From contig JAUIEJ010000011.1 of the NCBI GenBank assembly GCA_030428885.1, forward strand, positions 57,279 to 121,278: DNA of 64,000 nucleotides. The letters are read 5' to 3'. The DNA comes from Gemmatimonadota bacterium (GTDB lineage Bacteria; Gemmatimonadota; Gemmatimonadetes; Longimicrobiales; Gaopeijiaceae). This document shows, piece by piece, positions 15,784 to 25,053 of this stretch. Under the pieces are notes generated by a model that did no database searches, was not told the origin of the DNA, and was given only the letters and a program-made list of their open reading frames with translations. Each line of letters begins with the position of its first letter. Positions within the stretch are counted from its first letter, which is position 1. A program made the translations under genes and the position numbers.

Positions 15784-17820
15784 GTGAACACCCCCGAGGT
15801 CGCGCGGCACCTCGCCGATCCCGAGCCCTTTCCCGCCGACGTGGCGGAGTTCCTGCTGGAGTTCTCCATCGGGATCCACCGCCACGCCATGTACCCGGCG
15901 AACCACCCGTCGTTGAAACCGGCGACGGCGGCGATCCTGGGGCGGCTGCAGACGGCCCTCCAGACCCGAGCGGACCTGCGCCTCGGCGTGCTTCGGGACC
16001 GCTTCGTGTGCGACGACCGGGAGACCGACCCCCGACACCCGGTGATCTCGGAACTCTCCGAACGCCTCCACGATCACGAGCTGGCGGCCCTGGCGTTCCG
16101 CCCCGGCGTGGAGGCCCCCGAACTGCGGGAACTCCTGGCTTTCCTGGCACCCGAAGTGGAACGGGGCGGCGCGCCCCTGGGCAGCCTTCCCCGGGACCAG
16201 CGGCCGTCGTGGCCCCACATCTCGCTCGAGCCCCTCCACTACGACGAACTCGCCCTGGACGACGCCGATGCGGGGGACTGGGAGGACCGGGCCCGGGAGC
16301 TGTGGGGGTCCCTGGTGCGCTCGGCCATGGGGGAGGCGGCCGACCCCGCCTCGGACGACGTGGCCCGGGAACTCGCCGCAGCCGTGGCGGAGAGCACCGA
16401 CGACCCCCTCCAGCTCCGCCTCGTGGCCGGCTATCTCTCGCCCCTGGTGGAATCCCTGGTGAACGTGCAGGACGGCCGGATGGCCGGGGTGCGGGAGGGT
16501 CTGTCCGAGTTCCTCTCCTCCCTGGATCCCGAAGCCCGGGCGGGGCTGCTCCGCACCGGTGGCGACGCGGCGTGGCGCCGGGACCTCCTGGGGGCCGCCA
16601 GCCGCAGCCTGGACGTGGACGCGCTCCTGGACCTCCTGCAGGCGGCGGCCACGGCATCGGAGCAGACCATCTCCACCTCCATGACCCGGCTCCTCACCAA
16701 GCTCGCCACCCATCAGCGGCAGGACGATCCGGGATCCCGGCGCCGGGCCGACGGGGCGCTCCGGGAGAACGTGCGCTCCCTCCTCCGGGACTGGACCCTG
16801 GACGACCCCAATCCCGACGCCTACTCCGGGGTCCTGGACTCCCTGGCCCGGGCGGCGCCCGCGGCCGACACCGAGTCCCCCGACGACGACGTGCCGGTGG
16901 CCCTCCGGATCCTGGCCATGACGGTGGAGCTCGACGTGTGGACGCGGCGGTCCGCCGAGGCGCTGCGCACCGCCGTGGACGGCGGCCGCCTCGCCGAGAT
17001 CTACGTGCTGGTGGACGAGGGGGGGGCGGGACCCGGAGCCGATCGGATCCTGGAGACGCTGCGCCGCCCCGCCTGGATCCGCCGGGTGGTGGCCCCCGAC
17101 GATCTGCCCGAAGCCGCCCTGGGCCGTCTGGCCCGGGAGGCCGGGGTCGCGGCCGTCCCGCCCCTCATGGACGGCCTGGTGGCGGGCCGAACCCGGGAAG
17201 CCCGGCGGGTGATCTTCGACACGCTGGCTCGCTACGGCGACGCCGTGATTCCCGAAGTGGAGGCGCGCCTTCCGAGCCCCTACTGGTTCGTGAACCGCAA
17301 TCTCATGAACCTGTTGGCGGTGGTCCCGGGCCCCTCGTCGGTGGATCCCTTGGCGTATCTCGCCCACGACGATCCCCGGGTCCGGCGCGCGGCGCTCCCC
17401 GTGGCCCTGAAGGTGCCCGGACTGGTGGAGGCGGCCCTGATCCGGGCCGTCTCGGACCGGGACGAACGGCTGACCCAGCTCGCCCTCCTCCGGGTGCGCC
17501 AGCATCCCCACCCCGACGTGCTGTCGGCCGTCGTCGAGCGGGTGGTCCTGGCGGGCCGGAGTCCCGAATTGCGGATCCTGGCCATCCGGGCCCTCCGGGG
17601 CCATCGCTCGCCGGTGGTCCGCGAAGGCCTGCTCGACGTGGTGGTCCGTGGGCTCCGGGCGCCGCCGGAACACGCCCACCTGGGCGCCGCCATCGCCGCC
17701 GCCGGACTGGAAGCCCTCCTGGCGTCCTGGCCCCTGGCCCCGGACGTGGCCGCCCTGGTGGCCGAGGCCCGGGAATCTCCCCACGCCGCGGTGCGCAAGG
17801 CGGCGGGAGGGGAGGCGTGA
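15784..17820 (+). CDS. HEAT-repeat protein
   Basis: Codes for about 678 residues starting at GTG 15784. The start is chosen by composition, since an earlier in-frame ATG at 15692 gives a non-protein-like extension. It is an all-helical protein without signal or membrane segments. The second half is clearly built from HEAT/Armadillo-type helix pairs, for example WFVNRNLMNLLAVVPGPS, LAYLAHDDPRVRRAALPVAL, RDERLTQLALLRVRQHPHPD and ELRILAIRALRGHRSPVVRE. Such proteins act as scaffolds. The stop overlaps the GTG of an HD-GYP gene, so scaffold and signalling protein are probably made together. A TATGTT at 15694-15699 could be its -10 element. Confidence 0.8.
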   Translation: MNTPEVARHLADPEPFPADVAEFLLEFSIGIHRHAMYPANHPSLKPATAAILGRLQTALQTRADLRLGVLRDRFVCDDRETDPRHPVISELSERLHDHELAALAFRPGVEAPELRELLAFLAPEVERGGAPLGSLPRDQRPSWPHISLEPLHYDELALDDADAGDWEDRARELWGSLVRSAMGEAADPASDDVARELAAAVAESTDDPLQLRLVAGYLSPLVESLVNVQDGRMAGVREGLSEFLSSLDPEARAGLLRTGGDAAWRRDLLGAASRSLDVDALLDLLQAAATASEQTISTSMTRLLTKLATHQRQDDPGSRRRADGALRENVRSLLRDWTLDDPNPDAYSGVLDSLARAAPAADTESPDDDVPVALRILAMTVELDVWTRRSAEALRTAVDGGRLAEIYVLVDEGGAGPGADRILETLRRPAWIRRVVAPDDLPEAALGRLAREAGVAAVPPLMDGLVAGRTREARRVIFDTLARYGDAVIPEVEARLPSPYWFVNRNLMNLLAVVPGPSSVDPLAYLAHDDPRVRRAALPVALKVPGLVEAALIRAVSDRDERLTQLALLRVRQHPHPDVLSAVVERVVLAGRSPELRILAIRALRGHRSPVVREGLLDVVVRGLRAPPEHAHLGAAIAAAGLEALLASWPLAPDVAALVAEARESPHAAVRKAAGGEA

Positions 17821-19034
17821 ACCAGGCTCGGGAGGTCCTGCGGTGCCTGGCCCGGACCGTATCGGGTTTCACCATCTACGCGTCGGGTCACCCCACTCGG
17901 GAACGGGCGCTGGACGAGCTGCTCCACGCCGTGGCCGATCTCCAGGAGGCCGCGCCCGGCGCCACCTTCACCTTTCTCGACGACGAGATCGTCTTCGGGG
18001 TCCATCCCCTCCGGGGCATGGGCGAGTGGCCCTGGGCCGAGCGGTTTTCCCGGGTGGGCGTGCAGCGGGTGGAGTTCGTGGGGCCGGTGGACCGGGACGA
18101 CCTCATGCACTTCGTCGACGACCTGGCCCGGCGCCTGCGCCGGGGCCGGGCCGAAAGCAGCGAGGCCCGGGTCACCCGTCCCACGGGGATCCGGTACGGT
18201 CTGGTCCATCGGGACGGGCTCGACGACGGCGATGAAGAGGGTGGGGGACTCCATCTCGCTCCGGTGGACGTGGATCTGGTCCTGGAAGCCGAGACGGTGC
18301 GCTGGCTCGAGACCGAACTCCGGGGCGGGGGACTGCTGCATCTGGCCGAGGCCGAGGGGGTCGTGTTCGCGCTCCTCCAGGCCATGCACGGGGGCCGGGA
18401 GATGCTCCTCCCCCTGACCCGCCTGAAGGAATTCGACCAGTACACCACGGCCCACTCCCTCAACGTCAGCGTCCTGGCCATGGCCCTGGCGGAGCAGATG
18501 GGCCTCGGGGGCGCCCAGGTCCGGAGCTTCGGCGTGTCGGGCCTCCTCCACGACCTGGGCAAGACCCGGATTCCCACGGAGGTCCTGAACAAACCCGGGG
18601 CCCTCTCCGACGCCGAACGCACCCTGATCCACAGCCACACGGTGGAGGGGGCGAAGCTGATCCTCGAGCACGACGCCGACCTCGATCTGGCCGCCATCGT
18701 GGCCTACGAACACCACCGCCGCACCGATGGCGGCGGCTACCCCACCTTCCGGATCGACCGCCGGTGTCACGACGCCAGCGACCTGGTCCACGTCTGTGAC
18801 GTGTACGACGCCCTCCGCACCCACCGGCCCTACCGGGACGCCTGGCCCCACGCCCGGGTCATGAACTACATCGTGGAAGGGGGCGGGGGCGAGTTCGACC
18901 CCGACGTGGTGCGGGCGTTCGTGGACATGATGGATCGCTGCACCCGGGCCGACACCCGGGTGGACCCCGATCCCGGCCCCGCCGCCCCGCCCCCGGTGGA
19001 CGGCGACGGCGAGGTCAACTCCCGGATCGACTGA
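17817..19034 (+). CDS. HD-GYP domain protein, probable c-di-GMP phosphodiesterase
   Basis: Codes for 405 residues from GTG 17817 (GTGA overlap with the HEAT gene). The N-terminal ~190 residues are an uncharacterised alpha/beta domain (with FTIYASGHPTRERALDELL). The C-terminal HD-GYP domain (about 195-380) shows LLHDLGKTRIPTEVLNKPGALS with the HD pair, then HSHTVEGAKLI, then EHHRRTDGGGYPTF, where the GYP is intact. These residues bind the metal pair and c-di-GMP, so hydrolytic activity is likely. The Pro-rich acidic tail is probably disordered. The end overlaps the convergent aminotransferase by 20 bases. Confidence 0.88.
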   Translation: MNQAREVLRCLARTVSGFTIYASGHPTRERALDELLHAVADLQEAAPGATFTFLDDEIVFGVHPLRGMGEWPWAERFSRVGVQRVEFVGPVDRDDLMHFVDDLARRLRRGRAESSEARVTRPTGIRYGLVHRDGLDDGDEEGGGLHLAPVDVDLVLEAETVRWLETELRGGGLLHLAEAEGVVFALLQAMHGGREMLLPLTRLKEFDQYTTAHSLNVSVLAMALAEQMGLGGAQVRSFGVSGLLHDLGKTRIPTEVLNKPGALSDAERTLIHSHTVEGAKLILEHDADLDLAAIVAYEHHRRTDGGGYPTFRIDRRCHDASDLVHVCDVYDALRTHRPYRDAWPHARVMNYIVEGGGGEFDPDVVRAFVDMMDRCTRADTRVDPDPGPAAPPPVDGDGEVNSRID

Positions 19035-20190
19035 AGCGCTCCAGTCGATCCACGGCGTGCTCCAGGGTCTCGATCCGCTTGCAGAAGGCGAACCGCACGA
19101 GGTGCCGCCCCAGATCGGGGCGGGAAAAGAAGCTCGATCCCGGCACCGGCGCCACCCCGGCGTCCCGGGCCAGCCGCCGGCTGAACGTCACGTCGTCGTC
19201 GCCTTCCGCCAGCCCCGAGATGTCGGCGAGCACGTAATAGGCGCCCTCGGGGGTGCGGCAGTGGAAGCCGGCCTTCCGCAAACCCGGAAGGAGGGCGTCG
19301 CGCCGCGCTCCGTACTCGTCCCGGAGCGATCGGTAGTACGCCTCGCCGAACGATTCCATGGCGGCGGCTACGGCGTCCTGGAGCGGCGCCGGCGCCCCCA
19401 CCGTGAGGAAGTCGTGGACCTTGCGAATGGCGTCGGTGATGTCGGGGGGCGCCACGATGGTCCCCACCCGCCATCCGGTGACGGCGAACGTCTTGGAGGC
19501 CCCGCTCACCGTCACGGTGCGCTCCCGCATGCCGTCCAGGGTGGCCAGGGGGACGTGGCGTCCCTCGTAGGTGATGTACTCGTAGATCTCGTCGGTGACG
19601 GCCAGCAGCCCGTGGGTGCGGCACAGGCGGGCCACCGCCTCCAGCTCGGCCCCCGTGAACACCCGCCCCGTGGGATTGTTTGGCGTGTTCAGGACCACCG
19701 CCCGGGTCCGGGGCGAGATGCGGTGGGCGAAGGCATCGGCGTCGAACTGGAGGTCCGGCTCCTCCAGGGGCACGTAGACGGGCACGGCCCCGGCAAGCAC
19801 CGCATCGGGGCCGTAGTTTTCGTAGAACGGTTCGGGAATCAGGACCTCGTCGCCGGGGTCGAAAAGGGCCAGGAACACCGCGGCCATGGCTTCGGTGGCG
19901 CCGCAGGTGACCACGATTTCCCGCTCCGCGTCCACCGTCATGCCGTACGCCTCGGCGTACCGCCGGGCCACGGCGTGGCGGAGGCGAGGCGTGCCCCAGG
20001 TGATGGCGTACTGGTTCTGATCGTCCTGGATGGCGGCACAGGCCGCGTCCTTCAGGAAGGCCGGCGCCGGGAAGTCGGGAAAACCCTGGGCCAGGTTCAC
20101 GGCTCCGTGCTCCCGGGCGACGCGGGTCATCTCCCGGATCACCGATTCGGAAAACCGGGCCGCCCGGCGCGAGCTGCGGGGGTTGGGCAT
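19015..20190 (-). CDS. Class I/II PLP-dependent aminotransferase (kynurenine/methionine aminotransferase-like)
   Basis: Codes for 391 residues. It has the fold-type I landmarks: NLAQGFPDFPAP (35-43 region), the NQYAITWGTPRLR motif typical of the KAT/YbdL group, NTPNNPTGRVF around 168-178, Asp200 in VTDEIYEYI, and the Schiff-base Lys233 in SGASKTFAVTGWRVG. Substrate choice within this group (glutamine transaminase K, kynurenine, methionine, aromatic amino acids) cannot be settled by eye. It stands alone, divergent from a barrel gene with 137 bases between. No strong ribosome binding site precedes ATG 20190. Confidence 0.9.
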   Translation of the reverse strand: MPNPRSSRRAARFSESVIREMTRVAREHGAVNLAQGFPDFPAPAFLKDAACAAIQDDQNQYAITWGTPRLRHAVARRYAEAYGMTVDAEREIVVTCGATEAMAAVFLALFDPGDEVLIPEPFYENYGPDAVLAGAVPVYVPLEEPDLQFDADAFAHRISPRTRAVVLNTPNNPTGRVFTGAELEAVARLCRTHGLLAVTDEIYEYITYEGRHVPLATLDGMRERTVTVSGASKTFAVTGWRVGTIVAPPDITDAIRKVHDFLTVGAPAPLQDAVAAAMESFGEAYYRSLRDEYGARRDALLPGLRKAGFHCRTPEGAYYVLADISGLAEGDDDVTFSRRLARDAGVAPVPGSSFFSRPDLGRHLVRFAFCKRIETLEHAVDRLERFSRSGS

Positions 20191-20327
20191 GGGTGGGGGG
20201 GCAGGGGTGAGGGGGACGGGGTCGGGCCAGTCTGAGCCCCCACGCCCCCGGGGGCAACCGGACCCGACGACACCCCCCACGGGGGAAGGTGTGGCCCCCG
20301 GCGGGGGATCGTCCCTACCTTCGGGCG

Positions 20328-20942
20328 ATGATCGCCCTACTCGGCTCCCGGACCTCGGCATCGCCGGCGCTCCTCCTGGCGCTGGTCCTCGGGGGATTCG
20401 CCGTCGCCCCCGCCCCCGCTGCGGCCCAGGGCACCCTGGTGCTCGAGGGACGGGGCGGCGTGTCCGTGCCCGTGGGCTCGTTCACCAACGGCCCCGGCGG
20501 CGGGCGCCTCGCCGAAGCGCCGGTGGTGAGCGTCCAGTTCGGGCTCCTGCGGGGTCGGCGCACCTATGTGACCCTGGGGTTCGCCCAGGCCCGCTTCGAC
20601 TGCACCCGGGACGGCTGTCCCACCCGGTGGGTCTCCACCCAGTGGGACGCCGGCGTGCGGGTGGAGCTCGGGGGCGAGGCGGTGGTGCCGTGGGTCCGGG
20701 CCGGCGTGGTGTCGCCCACGGTGGAGCACGTGCCCACGGTCCGACCGGGGGGCGTGGTCGCGGGCACCTCCCACCGGGGTTGGGGCGGCGAAGCCGGCGT
20801 GGGCGTGCGGGTCCCCCTGAGCGAACGCCTCTCCGTCAGTCCCGGCGCCCGCTTCGTGGCGGTGGACGTGGGGCGGGGGGGCGGCGAAACCCTGAGCATG
20901 CGGTACGCCGTGGTGGACCTCGGGCTGGTGGTGGCCTTCTGA
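20328..20942 (+). CDS. Small outer-membrane beta-barrel protein
   Basis: Codes for 204 residues. A signal peptide (Leu/Ala-rich, cleavage after APAAAQ) is followed by about eight amphipathic strands with Gly-rich turns. The last strand, RYAVVDLGLVVAF, ends in Phe as outer-membrane barrels do. Cys pair positions in FDCTRDGCP suggest one loop disulfide. A TACCTT hexamer at 20316-20321 lies only six bases before the ATG, so a short-leader transcript is possible. The stop overlaps the ATG of the hydrolase-domain gene (TGATG). Confidence 0.7.
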   Translation: MIALLGSRTSASPALLLALVLGGFAVAPAPAAAQGTLVLEGRGGVSVPVGSFTNGPGGGRLAEAPVVSVQFGLLRGRRTYVTLGFAQARFDCTRDGCPTRWVSTQWDAGVRVELGGEAVVPWVRAGVVSPTVEHVPTVRPGGVVAGTSHRGWGGEAGVGVRVPLSERLSVSPGARFVAVDVGRGGGETLSMRYAVVDLGLVVAF

Positions 20943-22924
20943 TGCGCCGGTTCGGGATGGTGCTCGGGGCCCTCGTTGCGGTGATGGTCCACGCCGCGGC
21001 CGGGGCGGCCGACGTGGTCCAGGTGGTGGTGGACCGCCGGGCCGGGGTGTTCGAGGGGCGGGAGTTCGGCGACGCCGGAGCGTACGAACTCGTGGTGGGG
21101 CGCATGTTCTTCACCTTCGATCCCTCCGACCCCGCCGACGCCCGGGTGGTGGACCTGGATCTGGCCCCCCGGAACGCCGACGGCCGGGTGGAGGTCTGGG
21201 CCGACGTCATCGTGCTCCAGCCCGTGGACCCCCAGCGGCGCCGGGGCGTGGCGTGGATCGACCTGGACGACGGGGGCGTGGGGCCGGGGGTTCCGCTCTT
21301 CCGGGCCGCCCTGGGGGGCGGGACGGTGGCCGAGGGCGGCCTGGACGACGGTCTGCTTCTGGAGGAGGGGCTCACCCTGATCCGGATCGCCTGGCGCTCC
21401 GGGACGCCCGGACCCGGAGGGGCCGGCACCCTGGCCGTGCCCCCGGCCGCGGAAGCCGACGGCGCCCCGGTCACCGGGTGGGTGCGGGTCGACTGGGTGG
21501 TGGACGACGACACCGACCGCCTCCCCCTGGCCCGGGAGGGGCGCACGCCCTACCCGGTGGCCGTGCCCGAGGCCCCGGTCCACGTCCTCACGGTGCGGGA
21601 CGGGCGCGACGCGCCTCGGGACACGATCCCGGCCTCGGACTGGCGGTTCGTGCCCGCCGACGACGGCCCCTCGGCGGGCCGTCCCGTGGCCGTGGCCGTG
21701 GACGGCGGGTTCCGGGAGGGCCGGATCTACGAACTGGTGTACCGGGGCGAGGCGCCCCGGGTGCAGGGGGTGGGTCTGGCCGTGGTCCGGGACGTCATGG
21801 CCTACGCCCGCTACGACCTCCGGAGCGTGTTTCCCGCCGATCGGGGAGTGGCCTTCGGAAGCGGCGCCGGGGGCCGATTCCTGCGGCAGTTCGTCCGGGA
21901 GGGCTTCAACGCCGACCCCGGCGGCCGCATCGTCTTCGACGCAGTGTGGTTCCACGGGGCGGGGGCGGGACGGGGCAGCTTCAACGCCCGCTTCGCCCAG
22001 CCCGACCGGGTGGGCGCCCGCCTCCGGGACTTCTTCTACCCGGTGGATCTCTTCCCCTTCACCGTGGACCGCCAGTTCGACCCGGTCACGGGCCGGGACG
22101 AGGGCCTCCTGGACGCCCTCACCGAGGCCACCACACCCCGCACCGTGGCCACCCTCACGGGGTTCGACTACTGGCAGCGCGCCGCGGCCCTGACCCACAC
22201 CTCCGTGGACGGGTTCCGGGATCTGGTGCCCGGGGGACTCCATCGAGCCTACCACCTGGCCTCCACCCTCCCGGGGGCGCCCGACGGCGAGGGGGAGCCG
22301 GGGGCCGATACCCGGAGCGCCATGCGGGCCCTCGCCGTGGCGGTGGTGGCCTGGGTCGACGGGGGAGACGCGCCGCCCCCCTCCCGACTTCCCACGGTAG
22401 GCGGGGGCTCCCTGGTGCCCACGCGGGCCGTGGCCTATCCCGCGGCGCCGGGACGAGCCGAGGCCCCCCCGTCCCACGTGGCCTACCGACCCGACTACGG
22501 GCCCCGCTTCGCCGCCGAGGGCGTCCTGGACCGGGAGCCCCCGGCCCTGGGGCCCGCGTTTCCCGCCCAGGTGCCCCAGGTCGACGGCCTGGGCAACGAA
22601 CTGGGGGGGGTCCGGCTCCTGGACGTGCGGGTGCCCCTGGCCACCTACCTCCCCTGGGCGGTGCGGACCGACGGGCCCTTCGCCGGGGAGCCCCGGGCCC
22701 GGGGCGGCACGACCCTGCCGCTCCCCCTCACCGACGACGAGGCCGCCGCGGCCCACGACGCCCGGCCCAGCCTCCAGGAGCTCTACGGGAGCGAGGCGGG
22801 CTTCCTGGCCCGGGTCCGGGCCGCGGCCGCCGCCCTGGTGGAGGAGGGATTCCTCCTGGAACGGGACCGGGAGGGGGCCATCGCCGCCGCCCGGCAGCGC
22901 TGGCAGCGCATCACCGCTCGCTGA
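20942..22924 (+). CDS. Alpha/beta-hydrolase-domain protein (Abhydrolase_10-like) with altered nucleophile motif
   Basis: Codes for 660 residues with a signal peptide (cleavage near AAGAAD). The N-terminal half is a strand-rich domain, and the rest matches the family called alpha/beta hydrolase domain: RIYELVYRGEAPRVQGVGLA, then FNADPGGRIVFDAVWFHGAGAGRGS, then the late motif YLPWAVRT. In the relatives I remember, the nucleophile elbow reads like GYSQSGRFLR. Here it is GSGAGGRFLR, so the catalytic Ser appears to be Gly. It may be a non-catalytic binding protein or use another residue. It is coupled to a small outer-membrane barrel, suggesting a surface or periplasmic role. Confidence 0.75.
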   Translation: MRRFGMVLGALVAVMVHAAAGAADVVQVVVDRRAGVFEGREFGDAGAYELVVGRMFFTFDPSDPADARVVDLDLAPRNADGRVEVWADVIVLQPVDPQRRRGVAWIDLDDGGVGPGVPLFRAALGGGTVAEGGLDDGLLLEEGLTLIRIAWRSGTPGPGGAGTLAVPPAAEADGAPVTGWVRVDWVVDDDTDRLPLAREGRTPYPVAVPEAPVHVLTVRDGRDAPRDTIPASDWRFVPADDGPSAGRPVAVAVDGGFREGRIYELVYRGEAPRVQGVGLAVVRDVMAYARYDLRSVFPADRGVAFGSGAGGRFLRQFVREGFNADPGGRIVFDAVWFHGAGAGRGSFNARFAQPDRVGARLRDFFYPVDLFPFTVDRQFDPVTGRDEGLLDALTEATTPRTVATLTGFDYWQRAAALTHTSVDGFRDLVPGGLHRAYHLASTLPGAPDGEGEPGADTRSAMRALAVAVVAWVDGGDAPPPSRLPTVGGGSLVPTRAVAYPAAPGRAEAPPSHVAYRPDYGPRFAAEGVLDREPPALGPAFPAQVPQVDGLGNELGGVRLLDVRVPLATYLPWAVRTDGPFAGEPRARGGTTLPLPLTDDEAAAAHDARPSLQELYGSEAGFLARVRAAAAALVEEGFLLERDREGAIAAARQRWQRITAR

Positions 22925-24899
22925 CCGACTCCTCGTCGGCGGCCACCAGGGCCCGGAATTCGTCCTGGTGCGCCAGGAGCACGTCCACGAGGGCCGGGTC
23001 GAAGCGCCGTCCCCGAAGTTCCCGGATGTGGGCCACCACCGAGTCCCACGCCATGGCGGGCCGGAACGCCCGGGCGTGGGACATGGCGTCCACGACGTCG
23101 GCCACGGCGATGATCCTCGCCGTCAGGGGAATGTCCCCCCCGGAGAGGCGGTCGGGATACCCGGTGCCGTCCCACCACTCGTGGTGCCAGGTGACGCCGT
23201 CCAGGACCAGGTCCTCGGCGAGAAGGGGTTCCAGGATCCGTCGACCCGTGCGGGGGTGGGCCTTCACCACCTCGTACTCGTCGGCGGTGAGGGTCCCTTC
23301 CTTGTTCAGGATCTGATCCGGGACCCCGATTTTCCCCACGTCGTGGAACTCGCACGCCAGGCGCAGGAGGTCCATGTCCACGGCGTCGGCCACCTCGGGC
23401 GTGCGCTCGGCGAGCCGGCACGCCAGGACGCCCACGCCCCGACCGTGGCCCCGGGTGAAGGGATCCCGGGCCTCCACGGCCTGCACCAGCGCCCGAGCCG
23501 CTTTCAGGACCTCGGCCCGGGTCCGGGCCTCCCGGGTGCGCCCCTCGGCGCTCAGGGGGCGGGCGTCCACGGCGCTGGCCAGGACGGCCTCCCGGGCCGC
23601 CAGCATCTCGTCCAGATGGTCGTCGAACTGGGCCAGATCGAAGGGCTTGAAGAGGTACCGGTCCGCCCCGGCGTTCACCGCGTCGGCCGCCACCCGGGCG
23701 TCCTGGAGCGCCGACACCACGAGGATCTGGATCCGGGGCCACCGGGCCCGGGCCGCCCGCACCACCTCGTGGCCCCACCCTCCGGGCATGTGGATGTCCG
23801 TGACCAGGAGGTCGAACTCCCCCGACAGGAATTGAAGCCCCAGCGCGGCGTTTTCGGTGGACGAGACCGCCCACCCGCGGCGCTCCAGGTGTTCGGTGAG
23901 GTCGGCCCGGGTCGTGGGATCCGAGTCCACCACCAGCACCGCCACCGTATCCCGTTCTCCGCTCCGGCCCCCGGAACGACGGCCCACCGAGTCCGGCGCC
24001 GGACTGGCGCGCCGGGGCGCCGGCGCGCGGCTCGCCGCGGCATCGGGGAGTCCCCCGGCCACCCGAACCCGGTTCCGACCCGCCCGCTTGGCCTCGTAGA
24101 GGGCCCCATCGGCCATCTGGAGCAGCTCCGCCGTGTCGGTCACGTCGTCGTTGAACACCGCCACACCGGCGCTCACCGTCAGGGTCGGGTCGCCGATGCC
24201 CTCGGCCTCCAGCGCCGCCCGCACCCGATCGGCGAAGATGGCGGCCCCCACGGGGTTGGACCCCGCCAGAATGGCGAGAAACTCCTCGCCTCCGTAGCGG
24301 GCGGCCAGGTTCATCCGGCGGGTGTTGGCCCGGAGGACCCCGGCGAAGGCCTCCAGGGCCCGGTCGCCGGCGCTGTGCCCGTGGGCGTCGTTGTAGCCCT
24401 TGAAGTCGTCCAGATCGAAGAGGACCACGGCCACCGTCCGGCCCCGCTGGGCCGCAGCGAACTCGTCCCGGAGGAAGATGTCGGCGTGGCGCCGATTGGG
24501 GAGGCCCGTGAGGAGATCGGTGAAGGCCATGTCGGCGGCCTCGGCCCGCTCCTTGTGGAGCTGTTCCGCCAGCCAGCCGATGGCCAGGCTGATGGCCAGG
24601 TAGACCACCACCACCGCCAGGAGGAGGTCGGGCACCGCGCGCCCCATCCAGACCGCGGCGGCCTGGGTGAGGGAGAGGGTGGCCATCCCCACGGCCAGGG
24701 AGGTGGCCACGCCCCGCCACCCCCGGTAGTACGCCAGGAGGAAGGCGGGAAGGAGGGCCGTGAGCCAGAGCAGGGAAGCGTATCGCCCCAGGTATTCGGG
24801 GGCGAAGAGCGCCGCCATCACCGGCGCCGCCAGGGCGGCGAGGGAAAACGCCAGGGCGCGGCGAGGAACGGCGACGTCCCGGGACGGGGCGGTGGTCAT
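22911..24899 (-). CDS. Membrane GGDEF - receiver - HD-GYP fusion protein
   Basis: Codes for 662 residues. Hydrophobic segments at about 15-110 make four or five membrane spans. A GGDEF domain follows (about 122-285) with an intact GGEEF at 203-207 and DLDDFKGYND, but no RxxD inhibitory site just upstream. A receiver domain (about 318-435) has phosphoacceptor Asp368 in LLVTDIHMPGG and Lys418 in YLFKPF. An HD-GYP domain (about 475-655) has FHDVGKIGVPDQILNKEG with HD at 519-520 and HHEWWDGTGYP at 572-582. Both c-di-GMP synthesis and breakdown motifs thus look intact in one chain, with the receiver between them as a likely switch. It overlaps the convergent hydrolase gene by 14 bases. Confidence 0.92.
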   Translation of the reverse strand: MTTAPSRDVAVPRRALAFSLAALAAPVMAALFAPEYLGRYASLLWLTALLPAFLLAYYRGWRGVATSLAVGMATLSLTQAAAVWMGRAVPDLLLAVVVVYLAISLAIGWLAEQLHKERAEAADMAFTDLLTGLPNRRHADIFLRDEFAAAQRGRTVAVVLFDLDDFKGYNDAHGHSAGDRALEAFAGVLRANTRRMNLAARYGGEEFLAILAGSNPVGAAIFADRVRAALEAEGIGDPTLTVSAGVAVFNDDVTDTAELLQMADGALYEAKRAGRNRVRVAGGLPDAAASRAPAPRRASPAPDSVGRRSGGRSGERDTVAVLVVDSDPTTRADLTEHLERRGWAVSSTENAALGLQFLSGEFDLLVTDIHMPGGWGHEVVRAARARWPRIQILVVSALQDARVAADAVNAGADRYLFKPFDLAQFDDHLDEMLAAREAVLASAVDARPLSAEGRTREARTRAEVLKAARALVQAVEARDPFTRGHGRGVGVLACRLAERTPEVADAVDMDLLRLACEFHDVGKIGVPDQILNKEGTLTADEYEVVKAHPRTGRRILEPLLAEDLVLDGVTWHHEWWDGTGYPDRLSGGDIPLTARIIAVADVVDAMSHARAFRPAMAWDSVVAHIRELRGRRFDPALVDVLLAHQDEFRALVAADEESVSER

Positions 24900-24970
24900 G
24901 ATCCCAAGGTGCTAGGCCATGGACGGGAGGGTCAAGCGGGGACTCTCCCGACAACCTTCGACACCTGTAG

Positions 24971-24999
24971 TTGACAAACCCGGTTCGGGAACCGCAATC
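24971..24999 (+). promoter_or_regulatory. Possible promoter of the M56 peptidase gene
   Basis: A perfect -35 hexamer TTGACA lies at 24971-24976 in the 154-base divergent gap. The -10 region 17-18 bases on (GCAATCT) is poor. TGTAGT directly upstream resembles a half-site of BlaI-type operators, but no dyad is visible, so I do not claim an operator. Confidence 0.3.
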
Positions 25000-25053
25000 T
25001 CCTCTCGCACCGGCCGTACCATGGAGTACGCGCCGACTCGACCAGGAGACCTC

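Noticed and set aside
15187..17784. 865-codon minus-strand frame opposite the HEAT-repeat gene
   Set aside because: His/Gly/Gln-rich translation typical of an antisense shadow; the plus strand encodes regular HEAT helices.
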